Below are positions 8,602 through 18,289 of a DNA stretch of 64,000 nucleotides, in pieces. Both the position numbers and the translations under genes were made by a program. Origin of the DNA: Pseudoalteromonas sp. NC201 (GTDB lineage Bacteria > Pseudomonadota > Gammaproteobacteria > Enterobacterales > Alteromonadaceae); contig NZ_CP022522.1 of the NCBI RefSeq assembly GCF_002850255.1, positions 996,097 to 1,060,096 on the forward strand. Direction: 5' to 3'. The notes beneath the pieces are model-generated. The model had not been told where the DNA came from, searched no databases, and saw only the letters and a list, made by a program, of their open reading frames with translations. Every line of letters begins with the position of its first letter. The stretch's first letter is position 1.

Positions 8602-9978
8602 ATGACTCAAGCTAAGTCAAATTCCAATGGCAACGATATCCTTTTTGGTGATATTGGGGCGACTTTAAAGCGAATGACGATCCCCATGATATTCGGGATG
8701 ATCACGCTGATGATGTTTAATCTCGTTGATACTTTCTTTATTAGTATGCTTGGCACCGAGCCGCTCGCAGCAATCAGCTTCACCTTTCCAGTTACCTTTA
8801 CTGTAATTAGCTTAGCCATCGGGCTAGGTATTGGCACATCCGCCGTTATCGCGAAGGCTTTGGGTAGCAATTTGCTCGACGAAGCTAAGTTTGATGCCGC
8901 AGTGGCTATTATTATCTCTGCCATTTTTGTTTCGCTGCTTTCTATTCTTGGTTTTATTTTTGTCGATGAGATCTTTATTCTCCTCGGGGCAGGTGAAGCG
9001 GTTATGCCATTTATACACGACTATATGTCCGTGTGGTTCATTGGCTCGATTTTATTGATAACGCCGATGATTGGTAATTCAGTGCTGCGTGCCAGTGGTG
9101 ATACCAAAACGCCAAGTTTAGTCATGGGACTCGGGGGATTAGTAAATGCGGTGCTGGACCCGATATTAATCTTCGGATTTGGGCCAATTGATGCAATGGG
9201 TGTAAAAGGGGCTGCAGTGGCCAGTGTGTTATCTTGGAGTCTTGGGGTAACTATTATTTTATATTTGCTGATAGTTAAAAAACGTCTTATCTCACTGTCT
9301 GCAAAATACACCAGCTTCACAAATGCGGCAAAAAAAATTCTCACCATCGGCCTGCCTGCAGCTGGCGCAAATATGCTGACGCCGTTGGCAATGGCGGTAA
9401 TGACCGCACTTATTGCCAGTTATGGACCAGAAGCTGTGGCCGCATTTGGCGTTGGGAGTCGTATCGAGTCTATCGCAAGTCTCGTGGTTTTGGCGCTTTC
9501 TATGACTTTGCCTCCTTTTGTAAGTCAGAACTTTGGTGCAAAACAATACCAGCGTGTGTCTGATGCCTATACCCAAACACTTAAATTTGTGCTTGCTTTT
9601 CAATTTGCGGTCTATCTATTACTGGTATTGAGCGCTTACTACATCAGTCATACTTTTGGTAATGAACCTGCTGTCGTTGAAACCATACAGTTATTTATTT
9701 ATATCATGCCGCTAGGATACGGCCTTCAAGGCGTGATTATATTAACCAATTCGTCATTTAATGCGTTGCATAAACCGATGAATGCGCTCATTCTAAGTGT
9801 GATCCGGTTGTTCATATTTTATGTACCTATTGCTTATATAGGCTCACAGTTGGCAGGATTAGCAGGGCTATTTGCAGGCGCTGCTTTGGGGAATTTATTT
9901 ACCGCAGCCATAGCCTACAATTGGTTTAAGAAAGTAATTAATGAAATTGCAGCAAGCGAGGTTCAAAAGGAGGCGTAA
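8602..9978 (+). CDS. MATE-family multidrug/sodium antiporter
   Basis: Predicted inner-membrane efflux protein of 458 residues with about twelve hydrophobic helices in two homologous halves, the standard size and shape of the MATE (MatE) family, which exports cationic drugs or metabolites against Na+ or H+. Family-like features are the N-terminal [23 protein letters not shown] helix and the [15 protein letters not shown] loop after helix 4. The substrate cannot be read from sequence. The stop overlaps the uvrB start by one base (TAATG), so the two may be cotranscribed. No clear promoter was found in the long upstream gap. Confidence 0.93.
   Translation: MTQAKSNSNGNDILFGDIGATLKRMTIPMIFGMITLMMFNLVDTFFISMLGTEPLAAISFTFPVTFTVISLAIGLGIGTSAVIAKALGSNLLDEAKFDAAVAIIISAIFVSLLSILGFIFVDEIFILLGAGEAVMPFIHDYMSVWFIGSILLITPMIGNSVLRASGDTKTPSLVMGLGGLVNAVLDPILIFGFGPIDAMGVKGAAVASVLSWSLGVTIILYLLIVKKRLISLSAKYTSFTNAAKKILTIGLPAAGANMLTPLAMAVMTALIASYGPEAVAAFGVGSRIESIASLVVLALSMTLPPFVSQNFGAKQYQRVSDAYTQTLKFVLAFQFAVYLLLVLSAYYISHTFGNEPAVVETIQLFIYIMPLGYGLQGVIILTNSSFNALHKPMNALILSVIRLFIFYVPIAYIGSQLAGLAGLFAGAALGNLFTAAIAYNWFKKVINEIAASEVQKEA
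9967..9973 (+). promoter_or_regulatory. Strong Shine-Dalgarno of uvrB
   Basis: AAGGAGG, nearly the full anti-SD complement, lies five bases before the uvrB ATG and inside the last codons of the MATE gene. It supports the ATG at 9978 and independent, efficient initiation. Confidence 0.85.
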
Positions 9979-11981
9979 TGGAAGATAAGTTTCAGCTAGT
10001 TTCTGAGTTTCAGCCAAACGGAGATCAACCAACTGCGATTGCTCAGCTGTGTGATGGTTTAGAATCGGGCCTTGCACATCAAACCTTGCTGGGGGCTACG
10101 GGGACAGGTAAAACCTTTACCATGGCCAACATCATTAATAATCTTAACCGTCCTACAATCATTATGGCGCATAACAAAACACTAGCGGCGCAATTGTACG
10201 GCGAAATGAAAGAGTTTTTCCCTCATAATGCGGTTGAGTATTTCGTCTCTTATTATGACTATTATCAACCCGAAGCCTATGTCGTTGCCAGCGACACTTT
10301 CATTGAGAAAGACGCGTCTATCAATGATCACATTGAGCAAATGCGTTTATCTGCGACCAAAGCTTTGCTTGAGCGCAGAGACACTATCATCGTCGCCTCC
10401 GTTTCAGCGATTTACGGCCTTGGCGATCCCGACTCTTATATGAAAATGATGCTGTTGCTGAAAGTCGGTGAAACTATCGATCAGCGCGACATGTTAAGGC
10501 GTTTGGCAGAACTACAATACACGCGTAATGACATGGATTTTAGCCGTGGTACCTATCGAGTTCGCGGTGAAGTTATCGATATTTTTCCTGCGGAATCGGA
10601 AACCATTGCGGTACGGGTTGAGATGTTTGACGATGAAATAGAGCGGATCAGTTTATTTGATCCCTTGACTGGTGCCGTTGAAAAACACCTCGTTCGCGCG
10701 ACTATTTATCCAAAAACTCACTATGTAACGCCAAGAGAAAAGATCCTTGATGCCATTGAGCGCATTAAGGTGGAACTTAAAGACCGCCGTACTCAATTAT
10801 TGGATAAAAATCGCCTAGTCGAAGAGCAGCGCATTGCTCAACGTACACAGTACGACATTGAAATGATGACCGAGCTTGGCTATTGCTCTGGTATTGAAAA
10901 TTACAGTCGATATTTATCGGGACGTGCACCAGGTGAGCCACCACCAACTTTGTTAGATTACTTGCCGGATGACGCGCTTATGATCATCGACGAGTCTCAC
11001 GTTACTGTTTCGCAGGTTGGTGCGATGTACAAAGGCGATCGCAGTCGTAAAGAAAACTTGGTTGAATATGGTTTTAGATTGCCGTCTGCGCTAGATAATA
11101 GGCCACTAAAGTTTGAAGAGTTCGAAGCGATTTCGCCGCAAACTATTTATGTTTCGGCGACTCCTGGTGATTATGAATTGAACAAATCTGCGGGTGATGT
11201 TGCCGAGCAAGTGATCCGTCCAACAGGGCTATTAGATCCAGAAGTAGAAGTGCGTCCAGTTGCAACTCAAGTTGACGATTTGCTCTCTGAGATCTACAAA
11301 CGGGTGGAAGTGAATGAGCGTGTACTGGTTACTACGCTAACCAAACGCATGTCAGAAGATCTGACCGATTATCTTAACGATCATAACGTTAAGGTGCGTT
11401 ACTTACACTCTGACATCGATACCGTTGAGCGTATGGAGATCATTCGAGACCTACGCAAAGGCGTTTTTGATGTATTAGTCGGCATCAACTTGTTACGAGA
11501 GGGCTTGGATATGCCTGAGGTTTCATTGGTTGCCATACTTGATGCAGATAAAGAAGGCTTTTTACGCTCGACGCGCTCTCTTATTCAGACAATTGGCCGC
11601 GCGGCACGTCACTTACATGGTAAAGCGATTTTATATGGTGATAGGGTGACGAACTCAATGCGCCAAGCTATAGATGAAACGCAAAGACGTAGAGAAAAGC
11701 AAGAGGCGTACAATGAGACCAATGGCATTACCCCAACGGCACTCAATAAGAAGATCACGGATGTGATGGATCTCGGTGAGGAAGTGGCTGATGACAAAGT
11801 GGTTGATATCGATGCCAAATTTAAACCAGGTATGCCTGCAATGGATGCGAAAGAGATCGCTAAAGAAATAGACCGACTCGAAGCACAAATGATGAAGTTT
11901 GCTAAAGAGCTTGAGTTTGAAAAAGCAGCTCAAGCGCGCGATCAAGTTCAAATCTTACAAAAGCGTTTGATTAAAGCCTAG
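9978..11981 (+). CDS. uvrB: UvrB, excinuclease ABC subunit B
   Basis: Damage-verifying helicase-like subunit of nucleotide excision repair; it is loaded by UvrA and then binds UvrC. The 667 residues match the family. Visible parts are Walker A GATGTGKT (residues 39-46), the tyrosine-rich beta-hairpin [10 protein letters not shown] near residue 95 that probes the DNA strand, the helicase DESH box, the C-terminal helicase motif QTIGRAARH, and a C-terminal UVR motif (about 625-665, [19 protein letters not shown]) that docks UvrC. It is followed by a strong terminator. No SOS box was recognised upstream. Confidence 0.98.
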   Translation: MEDKFQLVSEFQPNGDQPTAIAQLCDGLESGLAHQTLLGATGTGKTFTMANIINNLNRPTIIMAHNKTLAAQLYGEMKEFFPHNAVEYFVSYYDYYQPEAYVVASDTFIEKDASINDHIEQMRLSATKALLERRDTIIVASVSAIYGLGDPDSYMKMMLLLKVGETIDQRDMLRRLAELQYTRNDMDFSRGTYRVRGEVIDIFPAESETIAVRVEMFDDEIERISLFDPLTGAVEKHLVRATIYPKTHYVTPREKILDAIERIKVELKDRRTQLLDKNRLVEEQRIAQRTQYDIEMMTELGYCSGIENYSRYLSGRAPGEPPPTLLDYLPDDALMIIDESHVTVSQVGAMYKGDRSRKENLVEYGFRLPSALDNRPLKFEEFEAISPQTIYVSATPGDYELNKSAGDVAEQVIRPTGLLDPEVEVRPVATQVDDLLSEIYKRVEVNERVLVTTLTKRMSEDLTDYLNDHNVKVRYLHSDIDTVERMEIIRDLRKGVFDVLVGINLLREGLDMPEVSLVAILDADKEGFLRSTRSLIQTIGRAARHLHGKAILYGDRVTNSMRQAIDETQRRREKQEAYNETNGITPTALNKKITDVMDLGEEVADDKVVDIDAKFKPGMPAMDAKEIAKEIDRLEAQMMKFAKELEFEKAAQARDQVQILQKRLIKA

Positions 11982-12006
11982 GGCTAAAACGTCGGCTTTA
12001 AAGAAT

Positions 12007-12037
12007 AAAAAAGCATGTGAGACTCACATGCTTTTTT
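12007..12037. terminator. Bidirectional intrinsic terminator between uvrB and the outer-membrane barrel gene
   Basis: An A-run, a stem GCATGTG/CACATGC with loop AGACT, and a T-run form a symmetric hairpin. It can end uvrB (plus) and the convergent barrel gene (minus). Confidence 0.92.
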
Positions 12038-12049
12038 ATTGGTTGGGTA

Positions 12050-12649
12050 TTAGAAGCGGTAGCTGACACCTAGAGATAGGCTCGATGTATCCAAGTCACC
12101 CATATCAAGGTACTTATAGCCAAGGTTAACTGCCATGCCGTTATCCCAGTCATATTGCCAACCCGCTTCAGCGACAAAACCGATGCCATCGTCGGTAACT
12201 AATTTAGTGCGGCCACGAGTGATTTCGTAATCGTAGTAGTTCGCACCTAATTTGCCGTAAAAATAGCTGTTGTCAGAAATTTGATAGTAGCCTTTTGCGG
12301 CAACAACAAAGTTATCAAATTCTAAATTGTTAGCGCCAAGGCCAAACAAAGTTTTGTTGTTTTGCGTACAGGTAAACTTGCGATCATTTTCGTCCTCACA
12401 CTTCCAATCATCTAAGTCTTCACCGCTGTTATAACCTAATTCAAGCGCCAAAATTGGCGTAAAGTGATAGTTGTAATACAGGTATGCTTGGCCTACACCA
12501 TCACCATCTTTGCTTGAGCTTTTATAAGAAGCGCCGCCGCCAGAGATGTCTAAACCAACGCGATGCGTCTCGTTATTTTGTTCTGCAAAAGACGATAAAC
12601 TTGTTGTGAGTAATGCAAGAGATAAAAGCGCTTTAATTTTCATAATCAA
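12050..12649 (-). CDS. Small outer-membrane beta-barrel protein (OmpA-like barrel fold)
   Basis: 199 residues with a signal peptide (cleavage likely after SSFA, about residue 23) and alternating amphipathic strands ending in VSYRF, the terminal aromatic typical of barrel proteins folded by BAM. Repeated strand-like stretches (VGLDISGGGASYK; LALELGYNSG; FYGKLGANYYDYE; MAVNLGYKYLDMG) suggest eight strands. Two cysteines (KCEDENDRKFTCTQ) may form a loop disulfide. It lacks an OmpA C-terminal peptidoglycan domain. Ligand and role are unknown. Confidence 0.82.
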   Translation of the reverse strand: MIMKIKALLSLALLTTSLSSFAEQNNETHRVGLDISGGGASYKSSSKDGDGVGQAYLYYNYHFTPILALELGYNSGEDLDDWKCEDENDRKFTCTQNNKTLFGLGANNLEFDNFVVAAKGYYQISDNSYFYGKLGANYYDYEITRGRTKLVTDDGIGFVAEAGWQYDWDNGMAVNLGYKYLDMGDLDTSSLSLGVSYRF

Positions 12650-12780
12650 TGTCCGTTGTGGTTAACTTGAGGACAGTATAAATAGGGTAGGTGTCAAGGT
12701 CTGTTGGGGGGCTGTCATAAAGTGTAAGAAGGCGTCTAGTTTGGTTCTCTTTATTTTACAAATATAAATAGTTGCACTTG

Positions 12781-13152
12781 TTAAGTGCTTTTAGTTGCCT
12801 TAGATTTTGCAATGAACGTTTGATATTTTAGTAAGGTCGTCAATGTCAAAATCGCAGCAATAAGTCCGCTCCATATATGATGCATGATCAAGTGACTTGC
12901 AATGAACATAGGTACGTCTTGCCAGCCATCAATAAACAAAAGTTTACCCAATAACAACAAGTAACCGAGCAGGTGCGAGAAGGTCACAAACTTAAAGGAT
13001 TTAATAAATTCGCTTTTTGCATTGGTTGAGAGGGTGGGTATATTGAGATGTAGCGCGAGAATAAAGACTGTTGAGAGCACAATACTGACAAGTCCCAGCC
13101 CGAGTAATGAGGTTTTTATCAACACGATGGAGTAGATAAAAGCAAGTAACAT
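12781..13152 (-). CDS. Hypothetical four-helix inner-membrane protein
   Basis: 123 residues with four hydrophobic segments (about 2-22, 24-36, 52-73 and 84-108) and a lysine-rich cytoplasmic-looking tail. A histidine-containing stretch ASHLIMHHIWSG in the last helix could bind metal or haem, but this is speculation. I recognise no family. The neighbours are the barrel gene (same strand, separated by 131 bp) and the divergent winged-helix gene. Confidence 0.6.
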   Translation of the reverse strand: MLLAFIYSIVLIKTSLLGLGLVSIVLSTVFILALHLNIPTLSTNAKSEFIKSFKFVTFSHLLGYLLLLGKLLFIDGWQDVPMFIASHLIMHHIWSGLIAAILTLTTLLKYQTFIAKSKATKST

Positions 13153-13413
13153 GAGTCAGCCTAACAATTACAGAAAATGTAGTTTATATATGCTTAGGTT
13201 TTGAGTCTATTCGAATTATTCTAAGGATTAGGTAGTGATTTTCTGAGTGATCGCTCTATACTAAAGCCGATTTTATCAATAGTTTGTAAACCGATGTAAC
13301 ATTGCCCTATATTTTCGCGGCATGTTTCGTTATAAATGCAATGTTAAGTTGTAGTAAATTCGAATAAAACAATAACTATTACAGTAATTAAGACCAAGTT
13401 GGGAACTAGGGAA

Positions 13414-13920
13414 ATGAAATTCGCTTTTAAGGATTTTTTGTTTGATAGCAAAGAACTGAAGCTTTATAAAGACGACAGAAAGCTCAATTTAAAACAAAAA
13501 CCTGCTCAGATATTGGAGCTATTTTTATCTGCTCCTCAAACCATCCACAGTAAAGAAGACATCTTAGAGAAGGTATGGCCAGATAGAAAAGTAACCGATC
13601 AGGTCGTATTTCAAAATATTGGCCATTTACGTGCTTTGTTTGGTGATGATGCCATCAAAACCTTTTCACGAAAAGGGTATCAATGGCAGATCCCTTGTAC
13701 GGCCTTTGAAGGGACTGCGGAAGCTCAGGCTTCACCTCAGACTACTCCCCATGAGTCGACTAAACCGGATGTAAAAACGGTGGAAGAAGAAACAGTAGTG
13801 ACTGAATCACCTTCTGAAGTGTTCGAAAGACCAGAATCTATTGGTAGCAAACTGCCTATGTTTGGGCTTGCGGGTGCACTTGTGTTGCTAGCCTTGGGTA
13901 TCTACTTTACGTTATCGTGA
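13414..13920 (+). CDS. Membrane-tethered winged-helix regulator (CadC/ToxR-like) without a periplasmic domain
   Basis: 168 residues from the ATG at 13414. A TTG five codons earlier is possible, but the domain starts at the ATG and AGGG lies just before it. Residues 3-95 form an OmpR/PhoB-type winged helix (LNLKQKPAQILELFL; SKEDILEKVWPDRKVTDQVV; FSRKGYQW). A Ser/Thr/Glu-rich linker follows (about 100-145), then one membrane helix (147-167) that ends the protein. CadC and ToxR carry a large periplasmic sensor after this helix; here only one or two residues remain. It therefore either senses through the membrane or a partner protein, or is an ancestral truncation. A sirtuin-like gene follows after 29 bp. 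Confidence 0.8.
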   Translation: MKFAFKDFLFDSKELKLYKDDRKLNLKQKPAQILELFLSAPQTIHSKEDILEKVWPDRKVTDQVVFQNIGHLRALFGDDAIKTFSRKGYQWQIPCTAFEGTAEAQASPQTTPHESTKPDVKTVEEETVVTESPSEVFERPESIGSKLPMFGLAGALVLLALGIYFTLS

Positions 13921-13949
13921 GTCAAATTTACTTGAGTTGAGGTTGTGTC

Positions 13950-14678
13950 ATGTTGCAAACGTTGTATATCACAGGTGCTGGGGTGAGTGCCGAAAGTGGT
14001 ATTCCGACTTTTCGAGGAGATGATGGTTTTTGGACGATAGGTTCGGCTAATTACACTCCTCAAGAAATGGCAACGCGAGCAATGTATAAATCGCAACCGG
14101 CGGAATTCTTAAAATGGTACTACCATCGTTTTGTGGCTTACCGTAATCACGGCCCCAATCAGGTTCATCAATGGCTTAGTGATAAAAATGTGATCACGCA
14201 AAATATCGACGGTTTAGATGGTAAAGCGGGAAATAATCATTTTATTGCGATCCATGGACGCGTTGATCAGGTGACTCCCTTTCATACCCAAGGTGAGCCC
14301 ACAGCGTGTTTTACTGCCCCTTGGGATGAGGTAGACGAAAGTCGATTGGCCGAGTCGTTGTTAGCACTTTTCAAGATCGCGCGACAAGGCCCAGAAAAAG
14401 GCGTGTCACTTAAACCCTATGTATTGTTATTCGACGAATACTACACCGATCTGTATCGTATTAGCGAAGCACAGTCACGAATGTATGCTGCGGATAGAAT
14501 CATTTTTATGGGCACTTCCTTTAGTGTCAATATCACTCAAATGGCCTTGGAAATAGCAAGGCACAAAGCAATTCCAATTGAAGTGGTTGACCCAAACCCT
14601 GCGCACTTACTTTACAAACAAGTCACCTATCACCGCATGACAGCAAGTGAATACATCGCCAGTTTGCCTGCCTCTTAA
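13950..14678 (+). CDS. Sir2-family (sirtuin-like) NAD-binding protein lacking the zinc cysteines
   Basis: 242 residues with the sirtuin NAD motifs GAGVSAESGIPTFRG (9-23), TQNIDGLD (83-90), the catalytic-type His (H102 in IHG) and a GTSFSVN motif near residue 190. Canonical sirtuins bind zinc through two Cys-x2-Cys pairs after the HG motif; here that region (about 103-150) has a single cysteine (C120), so no zinc ribbon can form. The NAD chemistry is probably kept, but substrate and reaction (deacylation, ADP-ribosylation or NADase) are uncertain. A TTGAGG ribosome site precedes the ATG. It probably shares a transcript with the winged-helix gene. Confidence 0.85.
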   Translation: MLQTLYITGAGVSAESGIPTFRGDDGFWTIGSANYTPQEMATRAMYKSQPAEFLKWYYHRFVAYRNHGPNQVHQWLSDKNVITQNIDGLDGKAGNNHFIAIHGRVDQVTPFHTQGEPTACFTAPWDEVDESRLAESLLALFKIARQGPEKGVSLKPYVLLFDEYYTDLYRISEAQSRMYAADRIIFMGTSFSVNITQMALEIARHKAIPIEVVDPNPAHLLYKQVTYHRMTASEYIASLPAS

Positions 14679-14696
14679 TTTAAAGCCTGAGGAAAG

Positions 14697-15356
14697 TTAG
14701 CCTGCATTGCTTTGATAGTAAGTGGCTAGCAGAAATTGTTTATATTCACTGAGCCGGTGTTGTTGTTGGAGGTGTGATTCAATCACTTTAGCGTTGTGGG
14801 GTTCCACTGCGCTTATATGTCGCCTTTCGATTTCCATCAAGCCAAGTAACGCACTTAATTCTTGAATGCTCAGTGGCGCAGTATGGCTATTAAAAGCTAA
14901 GTAGCATTCTAGAGGTGTTAACTTTTTTGCATTTCTTTGACTCAGCGCATTTTGAAGTAGCTCTTTGCTTTCAAAGTGCAATAAGGTTCTAAGGTAATTT
15001 AGACCGTTATCTTTCGCGGACATTTGCGATAAAAGGATATGTAGTATGTTATTTCCTTGCGGGTTAAGGTTATTGATTTGCTCAGCTTGGATCAATGGTG
15101 TTGAAAAAAAGGCAAACTTCTCCAAGGAGTTAATCGCAGCTATCATCGCCTCTGGAAAGCGTGCTGCTTGTAAGCAAACACTCGCTATATCTTGATAGTG
15201 GCCATAGAGTACAGTGTTACTCTGCGCACTTTGAAAAAGAAACTTGAGGACCTCAATCTGCTCGTCTTTGGTCACCTGTGCATACACGGCTTTTATTTTT
15301 TCTATATCCGCGCTTTTTAACGCTAACAAAAACTGAGTTAGACAATTATTCGACAT
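14697..15356 (-). CDS. Hypothetical soluble helical protein, possibly ankyrin-like
   Basis: 219 residues from the ATG at 15356. A GTG four codons upstream is also possible; neither has a clear ribosome site. The protein is alpha-helical, with no signal peptide or membrane segment. One stretch (NNLNPQGNNILHILLSQMS, then a long helix, then NAKKLTPLECYLAF) resembles degenerate ankyrin repeats of the form 'D-G-N-T-x-L-H'. I recognise no family. It is convergent with the sirtuin-like gene and divergent from the histidine kinase. Confidence 0.65.
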   Translation of the reverse strand: MSNNCLTQFLLALKSADIEKIKAVYAQVTKDEQIEVLKFLFQSAQSNTVLYGHYQDIASVCLQAARFPEAMIAAINSLEKFAFFSTPLIQAEQINNLNPQGNNILHILLSQMSAKDNGLNYLRTLLHFESKELLQNALSQRNAKKLTPLECYLAFNSHTAPLSIQELSALLGLMEIERRHISAVEPHNAKVIESHLQQQHRLSEYKQFLLATYYQSNAG

Positions 15357-15457
15357 ACATAGAACCACAATTTATTATTTAATGCTCACGCAATATGATA
15401 GCCTATTCGCCTGCTGTTTTGCTCAATTTATAATGATAATAAAAAAGAGACGATAAC

Positions 15458-17614
15458 GTGTTGCACTTTAAGATAATCCTGCTTACTTGTTGCCTACTAC
15501 TAAGCCCACTAGTTCACGCTAATGAGCGTTTATATGATGCTTTTATAAAAGAAATTCAGCAACAAGAAACACGTGATAGCGCGCTTCAAAAAGTCGACCA
15601 AGTATTAGAGTCAGGCTTAACGCCTGAGGAAATCGCTGACGTTCACCATAAGACCACAGTTGCATTAAAAAACGGTTTCCAGCTCGAAGAGGCACATAAA
15701 TGGGTGGAGCGTTTTAAACAGGTATTACTCTCACATCACTTACCCGAATATGAAGCTAAATACTCGTTAACGTATGGTGACCTCATGCTTAAAGAGGGAA
15801 AGTTTAGCGATGCGATTAGTTATTTAAACCTAGCCGTGTCTCAGCTATCGGCGCTTGATATGCATCGATTGTTAAGCCACGCTTATCGCTTTCGGGCTGC
15901 TGCTTACAAAAGCAATGGCAGTTATAAAGACTCGATAGAGAGTTACGAACTCTCAATTGAAGTGGCAAAGAAGTATGAACTCCCAGATTTGCAAGTGTCT
16001 GCGATCACTCAGTTAGCAGATGTTTACTCGGATCTTTCATTACCGGACAAAGCACTTGAATTACTGCAGCAATCGATAGCGGTACTAAAAAGCCAAAAAC
16101 AGGAAAATACGGTTTTACTTGGACAAGTTTACTATAACCTAGGTGGTGCGCATCAAGTGATTGGCGACCATGCAAAGTCGCTTGAAGCTTATCAAACCGC
16201 ATATGACTATGACATTAAAGCGGGCAATGTCGTTTATTCAGCTTACACGTTGATCCGCATTGGTCGTGAACAAATGAAACTCAGCCAATATGATAATGCA
16301 CAAGCGTCATTTGAAAAAGCATTTACGATTTTCGAGGAGAATGACCACACCAGAAATCAGGGCTGGGCCCTGAGCAATTTGGCTGAAGTTAAATTAAAAG
16401 CAAATGAAAAAGCTAAGGCTCAAGAGTATGTTGAACAGGCGCTAGAGTTAATTGATCCGGTACAAAGTAAAGTGCTTTATCAAGAGACGATGACTACCTA
16501 TGCGCAAATTGTTTTACCTGAACGAGCTGATTTTTTTATTCAAAGTATGGAGCAAATTATTGCTCAAGATGAGGTTTATCTTGGCCTCAAGGAAACCGCA
16601 TTACGAGTGTTAAAGGACGCCTACAGCGCGAAAGGTGATTTTGAGTCTGCGCTTAATTATCACTTACAATATGCGGAATCTAAGGTTTCTCAGCTTGAAA
16701 AAGAAGCCAGTCAAAAAGCCTTGGCCTATCAGATGGATACCGAGTACCAGAAAAATCAATATGAGCTACAAAGTCTAAAAACACAGCGTGATGTAGAGCT
16801 GGCCGAACAGCGCGTAGAACAAATAGTAACGGCAGCAGTGGTGGGAGTTTTGGTCGTTCTACTGAGCGCATTTTTACTACTTGCGAGAAACAAACGTCGC
16901 TCACTGGAACTCGAGAAGCAGCTTCTCAACAAAACCTTGGACTTAAAGCAGCAACTACTTGCAGATATTTCTCATGAATTAAGAACACCACTTACCGTAC
17001 TTAAGCTACATATTGAATCTCTTGAACATAATTTGGTGGAAAATCCCCAGCAGAGCTACAAAGTGCTTAACCGCCGTCTTGATACTCTTAACACATTAAT
17101 TAAAGATATCTACGAACTCGCGCAGGCAGATACCGGCAGCCTTAACTTGGCGTTAGAGCGCGTCAATGCCAAACAAGCCTTTATTGGTCTTGTTGAAGAT
17201 ATTGATGACTTTGTGACGGATGAAGGGCTTGAGTTTAATGCCCATATTGAACTACCTGATGAACTGGAAATCGACATTGACGTAACTCGGTTCGCTCAGG
17301 TATTCAATAACTTGGCTCGTAATAGTGTGAATTATACCGACAAGCCGGGAGAAGTCTGTGTGGATATTAGCTATCAAAGCCAGCAAATCCAATGTGTTAT
17401 TGAAGATTCAAGCCCAGGCGTGGGCGATGAAGCTTTGGGGAGATTGTTTGAACGTTTGTTCCGCTGTGATAAGTCCCGTAGCCGAGATCTTGGTGGCTCC
17501 GGCTTAGGTTTATCTATTTGTCAAAAACTGGTTGAATTGCACGGTGGTAGCATTGCCGTTGTGCACAGCGAATTAGGTGGGTTGAAAGTGAGTGTTATCA
17601 TACCTTGTGAATAA
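15458..17614 (+). CDS. Sensor histidine kinase with periplasmic TPR domain
   Basis: 718 residues from a GTG start. A signal peptide (about 1-21, ending LVHA) is followed by tandem TPR helices (about 60-400), a coiled coil, one membrane helix (about 456-476), a HisKA dimer domain with the phospho-acceptor H506 in DISHELRTP, and an HATPase domain with N-box NNLARNSVNYTD, G1 DSSPGVG and G2 GGSGLGLSICQKLVELHGG. It should autophosphorylate in response to something bound by the periplasmic TPR. No receiver-domain gene is adjacent: the upstream gene is divergent and the downstream stretch is a REP array. The partner is unknown. Confidence 0.92.
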   Translation: MLHFKIILLTCCLLLSPLVHANERLYDAFIKEIQQQETRDSALQKVDQVLESGLTPEEIADVHHKTTVALKNGFQLEEAHKWVERFKQVLLSHHLPEYEAKYSLTYGDLMLKEGKFSDAISYLNLAVSQLSALDMHRLLSHAYRFRAAAYKSNGSYKDSIESYELSIEVAKKYELPDLQVSAITQLADVYSDLSLPDKALELLQQSIAVLKSQKQENTVLLGQVYYNLGGAHQVIGDHAKSLEAYQTAYDYDIKAGNVVYSAYTLIRIGREQMKLSQYDNAQASFEKAFTIFEENDHTRNQGWALSNLAEVKLKANEKAKAQEYVEQALELIDPVQSKVLYQETMTTYAQIVLPERADFFIQSMEQIIAQDEVYLGLKETALRVLKDAYSAKGDFESALNYHLQYAESKVSQLEKEASQKALAYQMDTEYQKNQYELQSLKTQRDVELAEQRVEQIVTAAVVGVLVVLLSAFLLLARNKRRSLELEKQLLNKTLDLKQQLLADISHELRTPLTVLKLHIESLEHNLVENPQQSYKVLNRRLDTLNTLIKDIYELAQADTGSLNLALERVNAKQAFIGLVEDIDDFVTDEGLEFNAHIELPDELEIDIDVTRFAQVFNNLARNSVNYTDKPGEVCVDISYQSQQIQCVIEDSSPGVGDEALGRLFERLFRCDKSRSRDLGGSGLGLSICQKLVELHGGSIAVVHSELGGLKVSVIIPCE

Positions 17615-17625
17615 AAACGCAAATC

Positions 17626-18273
17626 TGCTTTTACATCGCGATATGGCATTAGATATCGCCGCGTAAAGCGGCTCCTACCAAAGGTTATTTATTGCATGTA
17701 GGAGCGATTTCACATCGCGATATGGCATTAGATATCGCCGCGTAAAGCGGCTCCTACGAGACGTTATATATTATGTGTAGGAGTGATTTCACATCGCGAT
17801 ATGGCATTAGATATCGCCGCGTAAAGCGGCTCCTACGAGACGTTATATATTACGTGTAGGAGCGATTTCACATCGCGATATGGCATTAGATATCGCCGCG
17901 TAAAGCGGCTCCCACCAGAGGTTATATATTACGTGTAGGAGCGATTTCACATCGCGATATGGCACAAAAGCTCGCCGCGTAAAGCGGCTCCTACGAGACG
18001 TTATATATTATGTGTAGGAGTGATTTCACATCGCGATATGGCATTAGATATCGCCGCGTAAAGCGGCTCCTACGAGACGTTATATATTACGTGTAGGAGC
18101 GATTTCACATCGCGATATGGCACAAAAGCTCGCCGCGTAAAGCGGCTCCTACCAGAGTTATATATTGTGTGTAGGAGTGATTTCACATCGCGATATGGCA
18201 TTAGATATCGCCGCGTAAAGCGGCTCCCACCAGAGGTTATATATTACGTGTAGGAGCGATTTTACATCGCGAC
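17626..18273. repeat. REP/BIME tandem array 1 (79-bp period)
   Basis: Repeat units start with GTAGGAG at 17698, 17777, 17856, 17935, 18014, 18093, 18171 and 18250, preceded by a partial unit from about 17626. Each unit has a 60-bp core of two head-to-head REP hairpins: GTAGGAGCGATTTCACATCGCGA-type on one side and the inverse of a GTAGGAGCCGC-TTTA-GCGGCGA type on the other. Then comes a 19-bp AT-rich linker (TTATATATTA). Two core variants alternate (GGCATTAGATA, GGCACAAAAGC), which points to segmental duplication. It lies between the convergent histidine kinase and lnt genes. Confidence 0.93.
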
Positions 18274-18289
18274 AGGTACAACACCGCAA

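Noticed and set aside
17698..18273. CRISPR array
   Set aside because: The regular 79-bp period looks CRISPR-like at first, but the 'spacers' are also repeated, the units contain REP hairpins, and no cas gene is near.
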